Positions 22,771 through 34,666 of a stretch of DNA of 64,000 nucleotides are shown in pieces; position 1 is the first letter of the stretch, and each line of letters starts with the position of its first letter. The stretch lies in contig NC_057761.1 of NCBI RefSeq assembly GCF_010389155.1, positions 1,180,501 to 1,244,500 on the forward strand, in the 5' to 3' direction. A model generated the notes under the pieces. The model saw only the letters and a program-made list of their open reading frames with translations, had not been told where the DNA came from and did no database searches. The position numbers and the translations under genes are program-made. Source of the stretch: Erigeron canadensis. Lineage: Eukaryota > Streptophyta > Magnoliopsida > Asterales > Asteraceae.

Positions 22771-23613
22771 GAGTTATTTAAAAACTTATAAATAAAAAAG
22801 AACTCAAAAATAATTCTGGACCACATATTTCTCCTATCTTTCTTTCTCTTCAATTAAATTATAATATTCATCCGAATAATTCAAAATGTTTTATCTCACA
22901 AACCGTAAATCATTAGATAAAAAAAAAATGGGTAGTCTTACATTTTCGTCCTCTTTCCTTAGAGATTCAATTCGATATACTTTTAATGACTTTTTAATTT
23001 TTATTTTTTTCCCCTTGTACTTGTGTATCTACACATGTATAGGATCATTGTTTTCACATGTAAATTAGTAATGAACATATTTACACAACAATGAAGGTTA
23101 AGGGTAGAGCCTGTTAATCCATGGCGGAGCCATGGTGGCTAAGGGTGTAGCCCGTCAATCCATGGCGGAGCCATAGCGGCTACGTTCAGAGCCCGTTAGG
23201 TAGATCACCTATCACCGGTCACCCCTATGACCTATCACCCTCTATGACCTGTCACACTATGATTTATCACCCTCAATGACCTATCACCCTAATCAGCTTT
23301 AGTTTATGAATATCCTTAAGGGCAAAGCCCGTTCCGAATCATAACTTTTGTTCAACTTACACATGTGTAAGTTATGTGTAAGTACCAAGGAGAAAACGAA
23401 AATTAAAAACTCATCAAAAGTATGTCGAATTGGATTTCTAATGAAAAAGGACAAAATTTTAAGACTACCCATACTTTTTGTTTCGTCTAACGATTTACGG
23501 TTTGTGAGATTTGAATGAATTTATATATTTAACTGAAGAGAAAAAAAGTTACACAAAATATGTGATCTAGAATTGTTCTCACGTTTTTTATTTTTTAATG
23601 AGTTCCATAACTC
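22771..23613. mobile_element. fold-back (long inverted repeat) element
   Basis: Arms of about 270 bp at 22771-23046 and 23345-23613 are inverted copies. For instance, CTCACAAACCGTAAATC on the left matches the inverse of GATTTACGGTTTGTGAG on the right, and GGGTAGTCTTA and AATTCGA.ATACTTTT pair likewise. The roughly 300-bp centre carries short direct repeats (CCATGGCGGAGCCAT, GAGCCCGTTA, CTATCACCCT). No protein is encoded. The structure fits a fold-back or MULE-type non-autonomous transposon; ends and target duplication are not resolved. Confidence 0.75.
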
Positions 23614-23619
23614 ACACCA

Positions 23620-24143
23620 TAAGGTAACTGCTCATCTTTTAAAGTGATATTAGTTATAACAATCTATTGTAATTTGTAAAATCACCAATGGATTAGCCTA
23701 ACTACATGGGCCAGTGTAGTTTGACTTTCCAGGCTCCTAAGATGGGCTATATATTATATATGTTACCTACCGATATGTTTGTTAGGGTGGGCTGGCCCTT
23801 CCTATCCAAACTGGCTTCGCCATTATAATGTTTATTTACATATTAGTTTTTAAATGTTTATTATGATAACAAATGTTGGAAAAACATTGTTTTATCTTCT
23901 CCAATGAAAGAATGAACTGAGGAACATTTAACATGTGTTACACACTTGAATGATCGGCATAAGATTAAGTTTGGTTAGATATATACATAGTGCATGTGAC
24001 GATGTTGGTACCATTTGGTTTAAAAGTACAAGAGATGCACCTCTCAAACTGTTTTTGGGCCTAAAGCCAATTCAATGAAATATGACCTTAACCATTAAAC
24101 GTACTTATAGAAACTAATTAATATTCTACTATACTAATTAAAA
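23620..24143. other. non-coding spacer between fold-back element and Helitron
   Basis: No gene, repeat or RNA recognised. Confidence 0.4.
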
Positions 24144-24308
24144 CTAGATTTTAGACCCATGTCAAATACACAGGTTTATTAAATTATTAATATAAAAAAT
24201 AATATATGCAAGACAAAGATACTTATAGGTTTAAATGTAAAAGTAGTCTTAAATAAATTGAGATACTCAAATGAAAATTCTTAATGCTAAATCTAATTGT
24301 TTAAAAAA

Positions 24309-26590
24309 TCACATATCTTCCTTCATCTTTTGCAACACTTCTTTGTAGACGACATTCGTTGTAGTGTTTGTTGTCTTCCCATCTTTGTCGTATATCAGCA
24401 CCTTGAGTCCCTTTTTCGACTTAACCCGAGAGATTGCAACATACAACTGTCCGTGTGTGAAAACTGGACGTTGTAGATACAGACCAACGATCGATAAAGA
24501 TTGGCCTTGACTTTTGTTGATTGTCATTGCGAAAGAAACGATCAACAGGAATTGTCTTCTATTAAACCTGAACGGTATTCTTTTATCTGACGGTATTAGC
24601 TTCATTCTAGGGATGTAAGTTTTGTACCCAATGTTGTTGCCGGATATCACTTCCGCTTCAATCACATTCTTTCCTAATCTTGTTACCCTCAATCTCGTCC
24701 CATTGCATAACCCGTTAGACTGGTCTATATTGCGAAGTAACATCACAGACACACCTTCCTTTAGTACCAATTTGTGATTGGGTATCCCTGATATTTTGAA
24801 CCCATTCAGTATTTCCGGTGCGTACAAAGATTGTTGGAACTCGTCAATGAACTCTGACTGACAAACACTGTCTGAGTTGAAGTAAATACGCTCGTCGCCT
24901 TTTAGCTTCGATAGTACGTATTCGTTGATCGTATCGACCTCTTCATTTGTCGGTACCAAAATTGCCTTGTCTTCAAAATATCCCCTGTCATTATGGTGTT
25001 CTGCAATCGAAGGAAAATTTGCTGACACAATAGATTCGACATGATTTTTTTCGGATTTAATCAACACCTCTTCCAGGAGCTCAATTTCTGTAGACCCGTC
25101 GTTGTTGCCTCCTGCCGTCCCTTCACCGACTGTCAATATCCACTCTGTGAATTTTTTAATTTCCTCTTTCTCTTGGGCGTTTGTGCCGCTCTGCAAACGC
25201 ATATTCTGTGTCAATGTGAGGACCTTGCAATGATCCCATAAAGATGAATGGTTAAGCGAAGCATTGACAATTTCCTCCCTATTTCCCCCTGGAATGACCG
25301 GAAGGATCTGTCGGAAGTCTCCCCCGAAAACTATGACTTTACCCCCGAAAGGTTTGTGTGAATTTGGTCCCTGGATTATATCTCTCATTGTTCGATCTAA
25401 GGCCTCGAAACAATGCTTATGCATCATGGTTGCCTCGTCCCAAATGATCAATCTAGCCTCTCGTATTAAGTCTGCCAGAGGGTTGTCTGAGTTGATATTG
25501 CAGAAGGAGTCTTCGGTTGGGTTAAGTGGGATTGCAAATCTCGAATGGGTCGTTCTTCCTCCTGTTAGCAGCAATGCAACTATCCCACTTGACGCGACAT
25601 TTAAGACTATGCTTCCTTTGCGCCGGATAGCCGATGATAATGTCTTCCAAACAAATGTTTTTCCCGTGCCTCCGTATCCATATAGGAAGAAAACGCCCCC
25701 GTCATCTTGGGCAACCGCATCCATGACGGTGTCGTATACCTTTAATTGTTCCGCTGTGAGGCTTGCATGTAATCCTTGATGTTCCATTTCCAGTTTCTCC
25801 TTGTCATAACCGAGTTCATCTTGAATGAGCATGTTACATGCCACCTCGATGTATCTGAAATCTGGGAAGGGCATGTTGGGTATGTCTTTTAAGCTCATCC
25901 CATTTGCGAGTAGCATCTTCTCGATTTTTGCCAATGCTATGTGTTTAATAGCTTCTGGTTCCAATTCCAAATTTGTACATACGTTTAACAATAAGAAGAC
26001 TATGGCTTTATAAACTAATACAGTAGATTTTGGTATGTGATATTTCTTTATTAATATAAAAAGATAAAGTGTAATACCTGGCTCGTTAATCTCTTTTCTA
26101 CGTATGTGAAGTATATCGTTAGTTAGTTTGTCGTATGTTTGTTCCCAAACATATTCAGGCCTAGACAAACTGTCTGATGTAATGAGCATGACAAATAAGG
26201 ATCAACAAAAAGAACCTGTAGCCCAAGAACCGGTTTCTTTAATTGATTGTATGTACTCCTCATCACCATCCAAAAGACCCAGTGCGTAGCAAGTTTCTTT
26301 GTACGTTTTGTACTTTTTTTCATGTACAGTTTTCAGGTCATCATAACATGTAGGTCCCTTAATTTTGTTGAGCAAAATTCTGAGATAGTATGTTTTGGAG
26401 ATACATAGTTGATCCTCCCAATTGCTGATTTTGATGGGTTTGTCCTTTTTGTCCATTCTCTGTCTTTTATGTTCCAAGTATATTTGGTGGGGAATTCCGG
26501 ATATGTCATAGATCTCGCGTTTTTGTTCATCCTGTTTCGTTCCATCCATTTTAGAAATTGCGACTCTTTCACCGTATGCTTTGTAACCAC
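24309..26590 (-). pseudogene. Helitron PIF1-like helicase part
   Basis: A 626-residue open frame (26189 to 24309) carries the superfamily 1 helicase motifs in order: Walker A GYGGTGKTFVWKTL, Walker B IIWDEATMM, FGGDFRQILPVIPGG, LTQNMRL, then INKSQGQSL and YVAISRV near the C-terminus. It unwinds DNA during rolling-circle transposition in intact elements. Upstream, an in-frame TGA at about 26199 separates it from WATGSFC. A frameshift at about 26400 divides NYVSP from YLRILLNKIKGPTCY. The helicase frame itself is remarkably well kept. Confidence 0.85.
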
Positions 26591-27588
26591 ATTAGCAACC
26601 GTGTCATGCTGATCAAAGAGTATTGGTTTACAATCTTTAATGTGGAAGGATAATCTCTGAACAGGCGGTGTCTGATAGTGTATTTCAAAACCAAATAATC
26701 TCTAGGCTGCTTCACATGCAGATATGTAACGACAATCATAGTAACCTGCGACCTCGTCTTCATCTGCTGGTTGGTTTTCCTTGTTGGTTACACCATTCGA
26801 CATTCATGTGTCCTCGATACTGCTTGATAAGTATCAGATTGTAACCTACGACATACCTGGTTTATCAAGAAAAGGAACGATATAGATAAGCATTTGCATT
26901 ACTATCAGCATAGAATTATATATATCATTCTGGTACAAAGAAACCAAAACGGCTCAGCATTTGTTTTCTTTTAAAAAAGATCATTAAGCTTAAAGTCGTG
27001 ATTTAAAATATGCATTATGTACTAACATATGGGCATTTATATTTTTGGAAAGGTTGATGTATTATAACCACCTAGAATAATGACATGTTGGCCTACCAAT
27101 TGGCTAATCCAAAAAGCTATTTGTATGTAGCAGTGTATTCCGACTACAAAATTAACAATTGAAAATGGATGGGCATACAAATTGAATATACACTAAAAGA
27201 GATTTACCTGTTATCCAATTGGACTCCGCTTTTTTCAACTGTCACGCCGGTCTTTCTTATCCTGTACACGGGATATCCTTTGATGTCTATGCGGGTTGTT
27301 TCTGTATATGCCCTTGGAAAGTATTTTGAGCACTTTTTGTCTTTCATACAGGCGCAACTTGGGTTGTCCTTACCGCATGGCCTGTGCATCATAAATTCAC
27401 ACACAAGATGATGCAACTAACTGTCCACTTCTTTATCTGGAATTTCAGTCGATATAACACGATCAATGTCTTCCGGGGTTCTTAATTTGTCGCATTCTTC
27501 GAAGAATAGTATATGGGCATGAGGCGGACCGCGTTTTTGGAATTCCACGGTGTACACAACTGACCAACATGTAAAAGCATTACAATGG

Positions 27589-27638
<50 letters not shown>

Positions 27639-27790
27639 TTTATAAAGAGACTAAAATAGTTATAGAAGCAATACCTCCTTTCACTTTCCCGAGTACGTGG
27701 TCATCCTTCAGGTTCTTGATCAAGTGATCAAGCTTGAGCTTGAACATTCTTGTGAGTATGCCCGGTCTGTCTTCCGATCTAATTTAATTC
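26591..27790 (-). pseudogene. Helitron Rep (HUH endonuclease) part
   Basis: From the right: DRPGILTRMFKLKLDHLIK (about 27710-27770), an intron (about 27559-27672), then VVYTVEFQKRGPPHAHILFF with the HUH motif H-A-H (about 27500-27555). An in-frame TAG follows at about 27420, then HHLVCEFMMHRPCG to VQLDNR (27204-27416). After another intron come YVVGYNLILIKQYRGHMNVE and WCNQQ (about 26790-26866). The sequence then jumps to DEDEVAGYYDCRYISACEAA plus a TAG. The segment with the catalytic tyrosines, present at 56.47 kb in the other fragment, is missing, so DNA nicking should be lost. Confidence 0.8.
27594..27635. repeat. (TA)n microsatellite in the Rep intron
   Basis: About 21 uninterrupted TA dinucleotides within the first Rep intron. 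Confidence 0.95.
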
Positions 27791-27899
27791 AATTAAGTCA
27801 CATGTTTAATTGGGAAAATTAGCAAAATTGAGCGTTGTGATTGGTCAATTGACTTTTGGACAGTTGCATTTTAGTATATATAAAGATAAAGATAAAGAT

Positions 27900-28806
27900 T
27901 TAGACGACTTGTTTATTTTCAGATCTTTTTTGTAAAAAAAAAGCACAATGATAGCCGTAGTTTTCGTGAAAGATATATTTTTTAATTTTTAATTTTAATT
28001 TTAGAATGACAACTATCCACTTCTAAAGTATACGAATGTATAGGATATTACCTAGACTAAAAAAATATATAATTTTTTTTTCTTGAAAGATATATGGGTT
28101 GGAGAGCTAGCTTGGAAACGTAGTCGATCTTTGGGGTTATAGGTAATTCAAAAACGACACTAGTCCTTTAAGGTCACAGGTATGTAAAAGAGTGGCTACC
28201 AGCCGGCCTGTTTATAACTTAGTGACGAAGAGGAAGACAAGAGAGTCGTTTTTTATTGTTTCATGCCGGCCAAATACGAAGTTATGAGATATATGTCACA
28301 TTTACTAAATACTTGAGTAATTAAGAAAACGTAACATGTTGTATCATGTAGTAGCAGGGTGTCTGTGTGTTGCAACGAGAACGGTTTATAATGCGTGAGA
28401 TGCCGTAACGGTAATACAAGCTGTTTGGGTTACTTTCATAAGATGCGGTGATGAGGCATCTAACCGTGGTTATCATAGTATAGGATTAGATGCGAAAAAT
28501 AATAAGGTGCAAAAATTAACCATTTTAAATATATTTATTTAGGTTATTTAGGAATCATAGTTTGTGAATATTGAAAAAATTGTTGAATTTAGATAATTGA
28601 AGCAGTTGAATCATATCTTAGAATAAAACAAGTGTTTACTATGACGAAAAAAAGGGTCCATTCTGAAAATGGCGTTACAAATAATAAATTAGTTTACGAA
28701 ACATTTATAAAACCGTTCCATAAAAATCAAAGTTTTGTAACAGTCAATTAGAAACCGTTTCAAATGTCTTAATATTTAATATGTTGTCATGACTTTGGAA
28801 GAGATA
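27900..28806. other. non-coding spacer between two Helitrons
   Basis: No gene recognised. There is AT-rich sequence with short GCCGGCC-containing stretches at about 28200 and 28265. Confidence 0.4.
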
Positions 28807-29085
28807 CTAGATTTTTATCTCGCGAGAAACCGCGGATCGATTTTAAAACAACGAAATTTAACACTAAAATATATTAGCTATATATAAATATATAATGTGA
28901 AAGTAATGAAATAAGATTAGATATAAACCGGACAAAGTAGGAGTTGTACATTAGATATTACAAAATAGTAACAAAAGATATTAAGCCCAGATTTATATAA
29001 GACATTAAGCGTATTTGTAGCAAAACATGTTTCCTGCTTGAATGAAATAAGCCATGACTTTTTTAGCGGTATATTCATCTTCACA

Positions 29086-29146
29086 AGCATTGAAGCACTT
29101 CTTTGTAGACCACATAAAGTTTTATCCCGCGTCTTTCGCGGGTAAG
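29086..29146 (-). pseudogene. Helitron helicase C-terminal tail plus hairpin
   Basis: Minus-strand VVYKEVLQ then a stop corresponds to the last residues of the 24.3-kb helicase (NVVYKEVLQKMKEDM). Just before it on the element strand is a strong hairpin, ACCCGCGAAAGACGCGGGAT (about 29127-29146), of the Helitron 3'-end type. It suggests that one Helitron end joined another. Confidence 0.55.
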
Positions 29147-29440
29147 TTTTAATAAAACAGTTTCTAATTAGTTTATTAAGTTAATCAAAAGTAAGACCAA
29201 ATATTTGAGATATATACATACATAGGTAACGTAAAACAAATTTTGGAATGAAATAACATTAGATAACCTTTGAAGTGTGTTACAAACCATCAATGTATAC
29301 AGTTACATAGTCCAACAACTATCAAAATAAAATTTAAATGAAGCAGGCCTTGTAATTTAGGCTTTGTACTTCAGAAATATTATAAGTGTAACTTCCATCA
29401 TCACTTCATGTTGTTGATTCGAACTTCTCCCACACCAAGG

Positions 29441-29640
29441 TCAGGGCACCCTTCGGAGACCGGGACTTGCACCCGTTGAGCCGCTTTGACTGCACTTTTT
29501 TTGAGTTTTGGCTATTGCCTTCATGGTAGCGGTTCTAGTCAAACTCGTATTATTAACCTTATAAAATACTATCCATTGCTTCTTGATATCTTTCCATGTC
29601 CTGCAATCGGGTCCTGCAGGTGTTAACAAAAGTCTACATT
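29441..29640 (-). pseudogene. captured exon-like piece, unidentified
   Basis: After a CAG acceptor (about 29620) the minus strand reads PDCRTWKDIKKQWIVFYK and continues open through SGSTGASPGLRRVP. It is a basic peptide with no family I can name. Confidence 0.35.
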
Positions 29641-30016
29641 TCAACAGACACTTAGCTAACGAACTCACATCATGTACTTTAATTTGTAATAATACAAAAC
29701 TTCAAAATTAACTTTTAAAATACTAACAACTAAACATACTTTCTCATGTCTACTTTTGAGCTTTGAACACCGATGCCAGCTTCACATCAGTGGGCTAAAT
29801 GGCATGATTAAGTTAAACGATAGAAACACACGGTAACACTTTGCATATGTTAAAAAGATTGTCTTAATCATAGTCGTCTACTTGGTTGTAGTACACCGGC
29901 TATACCCGAAAAAGACCAATGACTCTGATAATAAGTAGTAAATGACACGAAGGTTCAAGCTTTCGGCTATTGAGTTTTGACTCTGCAACTTAAAACAGGC
30001 GATTTCATGCACATAC

Positions 30017-30066
30017 CTTATCTTGCATCTCTTGCTTAATCTGCTCCAATTCTGGTCTTGGAACCT
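30017..30066 (-). pseudogene. captured micro-exon-like piece, unidentified
   Basis: VPRPELEQIKQEMQDK is bounded by a CAG acceptor and a GTATGTGCA donor on the minus strand. It looks like a genuine short exon. The source gene is unknown. Confidence 0.35.
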
Positions 30067-30199
30067 GAGTAAAACACAAATATAAGATATGACTAAATTT
30101 ATGAATGCCAACATCACTATTCATTCTTGCTATATTTGGACAGAATCTAGAAAAGCTAATTCTCACTTTCAAAACCTTAAACTCAACTAACCAAATGCT

Positions 30200-30343
30200 G
30201 CAAGATCATATATATAACCGAGCTGAAATTGAAGGTGTCATCCAAACTTGATAGCAATTCATCGGCCTTACATTGACATCGAGGAGCCAACTCTTCTGGC
30301 CTCTTCTCATACTTATCTACCAATTTTTTTTCCTTCACTTTTT
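30200..30343 (-). pseudogene. captured exon-like piece, unidentified
   Basis: After TTGCAG the minus strand reads KVKEKKLVDKYEKRPEELAP, then RCQCKADELLSSLDDTFNF. It is charged and probably helical. The source gene is not recognised. Confidence 0.4.
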
Positions 30344-30355
30344 CTGCAATATTCA

Positions 30356-30729
30356 TTATAACTCAATACCACTTGACCAATCTCGATAAATAATACTAGG
30401 TTTTTTACTATGCAAGAAAGATAACATTGGGTTACATCAAGGGCAATGTGCATCCTTGTGGCCCAAGCTATGGGCTCGACACCTTCTCCAAGAAACAACA
30501 TGATCGATTATATAGTCAATATACAAAAATAAATGGTTCTCTAAATTTCCTACAGGACATGCAGGGCCTCATGACCATGGTAAAGAAAGAAACTCACTTC
30601 TAAATAGATGGTTCTCTAAATTTCCTTTTGGTAAGAACTCATAGACCAAAAGTCTGCTTTCGCATTCCTCACAATATCCAATGAGCTTAACAGTTTTTTT
30701 GTGACGAAGCTTGCCCAAGTAATCAACCT
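30356..30729 (-). pseudogene. receptor-like cytoplasmic kinase (RLCK-VII-like) fragment, two exons
   Basis: Exon piece 30729-30598 (CAG acceptor, GTGAGT donor) encodes [20 protein letters not shown] and then [20 protein letters not shown], kinase subdomains III-V. Exon piece 30485-30356 joins in phase and reads KGVEPIAWATRMHIALDVTQ. A frameshift follows, then LSFLHSKKPSIIYRDWSS, which corresponds to the catalytic loop YRD but lacks the expected lysine and asparagine. It then stops. The glycine-rich loop and activation segment are absent. Intact relatives phosphorylate Ser/Thr in immune and growth signalling at the plasma membrane. This is a non-functional piece. Confidence 0.75.
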
Positions 30730-30936
30730 CTGTCTACATCATGACCAAAACTAATTCTAAGTGTACCTGCTCTTTTATACTTGAAACACATTTTCAAGGT
30801 CCCCCTTTTGCTTGTCCTCTTTGTATGGATGCCGATGGGATCTCATCTTTCCAACTAAGTACTTCATCAATGTCCATCCCTACCTTATGTCCTCTCTCCA
30901 TGTGAGCCCCTTCATACGAAAATTGTGTCTCCATAC

Positions 30937-31049
30937 CAGAACTTAAGACGGAAAAAGTGAATATACAGAACAGGGATTTGCATCTTCTCCTTCTCTGCAG
31001 CTATTTTAATTACTTTGTCATAAATTTCCAAAGTTGTATCCACATTTCC
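30937..31049 (-). pseudogene. HAT-repeat exon, PRP39-like splicing factor fragment
   Basis: 113 bp between a CAG acceptor and a GTATGG donor, encoding GNVDTTLEIYDKVIKIAAEK and then EKMQIPVLYIHFFRLKF. The pattern is a half-a-TPR (HAT) repeat, closest to my recollection of plant PRP39 (U1 snRNP-associated). A database comparison is needed to confirm the family. Confidence 0.45.
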
Positions 31050-31640
31050 CTGTTTATTATAATCATTAGTTTGAGTACAAACCTTACTACAATTACAAAA
31101 TTGCTCTTTTATTATCCTTTCCCTATCCATAGCCCTTCCCGAAAAAAACAAACAGAGGTTTAAGTTACCTAAACAAAGATTGAAGACTTTGAAGTAATCT
31201 TTTGACCAATCAAAATACTGATAAAAAATGTTTATCAACCCATCAAAATAGTGAAATCTTTGAAGTAAACTTTGACCAATCTTTTGGTCAAATAATGTTT
31301 CTGACCCAGCTCCAACCCTAATTCGACCTAAAGCAACCCATCTCAAAAATGACCTATTGGAACCCACTCCATGACCTACCCACTTGCCATCTCTAATAAA
31401 GTTGGTTGATACCATGCTAACTATGTAGAAAATAACACCAACCTTTAAATACTTACTCAGTTAATGATTCATACCTTTGTTGTTGGACACGATCAACTTT
31501 GTGTCAGATTCAAACGTTTTTCTTTTTATTTATATAATTCCTTTAATAAATACAATTCAAATCAATGCATATACAAGTAAAAGGGATAAAATCACCTCCA
31601 ACAATTAGATACAAATCTTCAAAGTCATCATTTGTTTTAC

Positions 31641-31734
31641 CTTTCAACCAATGTCCTATTTATATAAACACTTGCAGCAACATGTCTATCATCCATCAGT
31701 TGATTTATAAGCTTTTCAACCTTTGAATCAAATA
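31641..31734 (-). pseudogene. captured exon-like piece, unidentified
   Basis: 94 bp with a CCAG acceptor and a GTAAAA donor, encoding FDSKVEKLINQLMDDRHVAA and then SVYINRTLVE. The splice sites and composition look real. The source gene is not recognised. Confidence 0.45.
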
Positions 31735-31800
31735 CTGGCATCAGTTGCAATAAGAATTGATATAAAGAAAGATAGGACCAGGTTGCTAATCAAAGAAAGA

Positions 31801-31851
31801 AAGCCAACTTTTCCCTCTTCCGGATGCATTCAACTCAGTAATATCTTTACC
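31801..31851 (-). pseudogene. 60S acidic ribosomal protein P2-like fragment
   Basis: Minus-strand GKDITELNASGRGK matches the conserved GKDITEL-ASGR-K segment of plant P2 stalk proteins at all but two positions. Only this short piece is present. Confidence 0.55.
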
Positions 31852-32284
31852 ATATCATCGACAATTTTACATAAACGAACCCATCTTATTAATCTCTAAA
31901 ACTGAAGCACAATATAGTTAACTATTTATCGGAAACTATTTTATGCTATACTATGATTAAGTTATGAATAATCTGAACGGAGGTTTTTGGTTTTGAACAT
32001 TACCCAACCCCGCCCATCTTGTCACCACAACTAAAAAACTTTTTGGTTGATATTAAACATAATGACAAAGGGTAAGAGGCTGATATTAAAACTGCTGCTA
32101 CATAAATGTAATCACATACACCTCCAATCTTCTAATTTATGTCCCTGTTTCTTTCATCTATGACTTCATATCTATAAAAAAGAAAGAGAGAAATTACCCA
32201 TACATAAACAAATAAAAGATGAACAAAAAACCTAATCAAATCTTTTTTGTTCACCGGACATGTATGTACACATGGGATGAAGCA

Positions 32285-32404
32285 TGCCTGCTGCTTGAAA
32301 ATGCTAAGCTTACTGCTTGCATATCGAGGTGCCAACACACACTGGACGTTTGTGTGCTTAAACAACTTCCGAGTCTCTTCATCGTGAGTTTGCATCACTC
32401 CTTC
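32285..32404 (-). pseudogene. phospholipase D delta-like fragment
   Basis: EGVMQTHDEETRKLFKHTNV, then QCVLAPRYASSKLSIFKQQ, matches the segment just before the first HxKxxxxD catalytic motif of plant phospholipase D (delta type). The frame then runs into unrelated sequence, and the HKD motif itself is absent. Intact enzymes hydrolyse phosphatidylcholine to phosphatidic acid at the plasma membrane. Confidence 0.75.
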
Positions 32405-32885
32405 ATGAATGAAGATTAATATAAGCATGGAATCTTTATTAATAAATATTAAATTTGACAAATAAAATTTTATAATACAAATTTAGAAGTATCATGCATA
32501 ACCTAATTTCTCAAGTGTAAAATAAAGTTAAGTATAAATTATTACACAAACAGATTACCTATACACAATTCGTTTTTTTATAACAATCGACTACATGTAT
32601 CATCTAACATTACCTATCTTGCTTTAATGTACATGACAACCTATAGTTTGTGGAAGTATATCTTCAACTTTCCTATAGCTCTGCACATACTACTATTATT
32701 TAACAAAATTCCATGTACACTATCAACTACACATTTTTTTATAGCTCTACATATACTACTATTATCGATCACTAACCTTATCTTTAAAATTTGCTTTATT
32801 GATTCTTTGATTCAAACAGAAATTTCACACTACAACAGCTTCTTTAGACTTTTAGATTGCTTGTTTATTTGAATTTTCCGCCCAA

Positions 32886-32953
32886 TCAAGCTTGTTCTAG
32901 CTTCTTAGTTCCAGCATTGGGTCCATACACCACTGCAATAAGCTTTGTGTCAC
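32886..32953 (-). pseudogene. exosome subunit RRP46-like exon fragment
   Basis: After a TTAG acceptor the minus strand reads GDTKLIAVVYGPNAGTKKLE then QA and a stop. This matches the RNase PH-fold segment GDTK-x-AAVYGP-AGTKK of plant RRP46/RRP41 exosome proteins. The rest of the protein is not found. Confidence 0.6.
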
Positions 32954-33109
32954 CTAATACCAAATAAATAGCATCAGTTGACACTAACAAAACGAAAGCT
33001 TTCAAATTCTCAAATCAAGTAATGAAAAAACATAACTCAAATTCTCCCAAATATAACTCAAATGCTTTCAACATCTTAAATATAAAACATTATCTCAAAA
33101 GAAATCATT

Positions 33110-33262
33110 TTGGTTTTCATGGTTGTTCATGGTACTTACATAGTAATGGCATTTTGGCACCCTCATACCATATTAAGCCATCTTGTGAAATGGGTCTTAG
33201 TTTCCCAGAAACTCTTTCATCAGCTTCAAATCCATTTCACATTCAGTCCATGTAGCTTGGAA
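33110..33262 (-). pseudogene. captured exon-like piece, unidentified
   Basis: FEADERVSGKLRPISQDGLI, then WYEGAKMPLL, ends at a strong GTAAGT donor on the minus strand. The family is unknown. Confidence 0.35.
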
Positions 33263-34666
33263 AGCAAACCAAAAAACTTAAGTTCAGAACATGGTATGCT
33301 ATAAGAATAATTTTAAAAAAAATACTTAATGATCTGATAGAAAATAAAACTTCTTGGCTAAACTTCAAAAACCTAAATCATATAACAAAAAAATTATCAA
33401 TAAATTTCTTTTATAATCGGTATTTAAACAAATATCAAAAGAAAAAAAAAAGAGAAAAACTTTAGAATCTTACTTTTTAATCACTAACTTCATATTTCTT
33501 TTGTTGTTCTTCTTCGATAATCCGAATAAACAAACCTTGTAAAAACAACAAAAATTAAGACCCTAACATCAATCTCCCAATATCTGTCAATAAAATGGAA
33601 GAACAAAAATGAATTCATCAAAATTTATAATATAAAAGTCATATACCTTTTGAAGTATAAAGTATCTTTACTATAATCCATCTTCATTCTTTAGTATCAT
33701 CCACCAACATAATCTGGATCAAGAAAAAAGTAGAGAATAAATTCGAGTATAACATCAAGAAAGGGAAAGAAGAAAGTCCAGATCTCAATTTAAATTTTGA
33801 AATAAATTTATGCTTTCAAGACTCTGATCAATGAAAAGGAGAAGTGTATGGGAGAAGCTTTCTCTTTCTCCTTTTATTGGATGCAACTTACATATTATAT
33901 ATATTTACTTTTAAATATAAAGCATATATACACACCCAAGCCTATACATACACCAACACACATACATATCTCCACTACAAACACAACCATTCTCCCGCCT
34001 AAAAAATTATTTAAAAAAACTGGCTTTAATAATTCCGCCTGAACACCCTTATACACACACCGCCACCTTCACACCTAGCCACCCTACTTCCGCCAAAGCC
34101 ATTATTTGAAAACCTGCCTTATTCCCCCACCCAAATACGACCCCACACACACCAAATACACCATAAAATACATAGAACTTGACATCATACTTCCAATGTG
34201 GAAGAGCTCTTTGCTTGACAACACACATTTATGATGTCACATTAGAAGTCTCCTTTAGTATGATAGGGAGGATATTTTATTTTGGATGTCCATAATCTAT
34301 TTCTAACTAGTTTAAAAACTTAAAATAAATGACTAGAAGTTGAATACACCGACAAATGACTAGGAAAGCATGTACTGTATATAATTTCGATATCCACATC
34401 AAAAATGTATTGTTAAAAGATCAAATAAATTATATACAATTTTGGGTGTTTTTTTAAACAATGATACAGTTTCTAATATATTACCAGACTGTATGAATAA
34501 AAGATCCCATCCATGTAATCAAACAGGCTTTTGTATTTTATATAATTACCATCGTATCTTTATCTTATACACAATTTGTATATTATAACCTTAAATTAGT
34601 TCAATATTTTCCTATATACATTTTATATGTTATGTAGTCATATATTCCATTTATATGATTAACTCA

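Larger units (their letters stand above)
24144..27898 (-). mobile_element. Rep/helicase Helitron, decayed
   Basis: A rolling-circle DNA transposon read right to left. Its 3' end is CTAG at 24144-24147, followed outward by T on the element strand. It is preceded, 10 bases in, by an imperfect hairpin (ACCTGTGT ... ACATGGGT, about 24155-24175). The 5' end is TCTTTATATATACTAAAA on the minus strand. A short AAAGAT triplication leaves the first base as 27886, 27892 or 27898. The insertion site fits A|T at the 3' end. Between the ends lie HUH-Rep and PIF1-type helicase remnants. The 5' subterminal sequence is shared with the small Helitron at 48.5-49.7 kb. Confidence 0.75.

Noticed and set aside
22476..22853. 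125-codon minus-strand frame
   Set aside because: Composition is F/L/Y/K/S low-complexity from AT-rich DNA and partly lies in the fold-back arm; no domain or splice signals.
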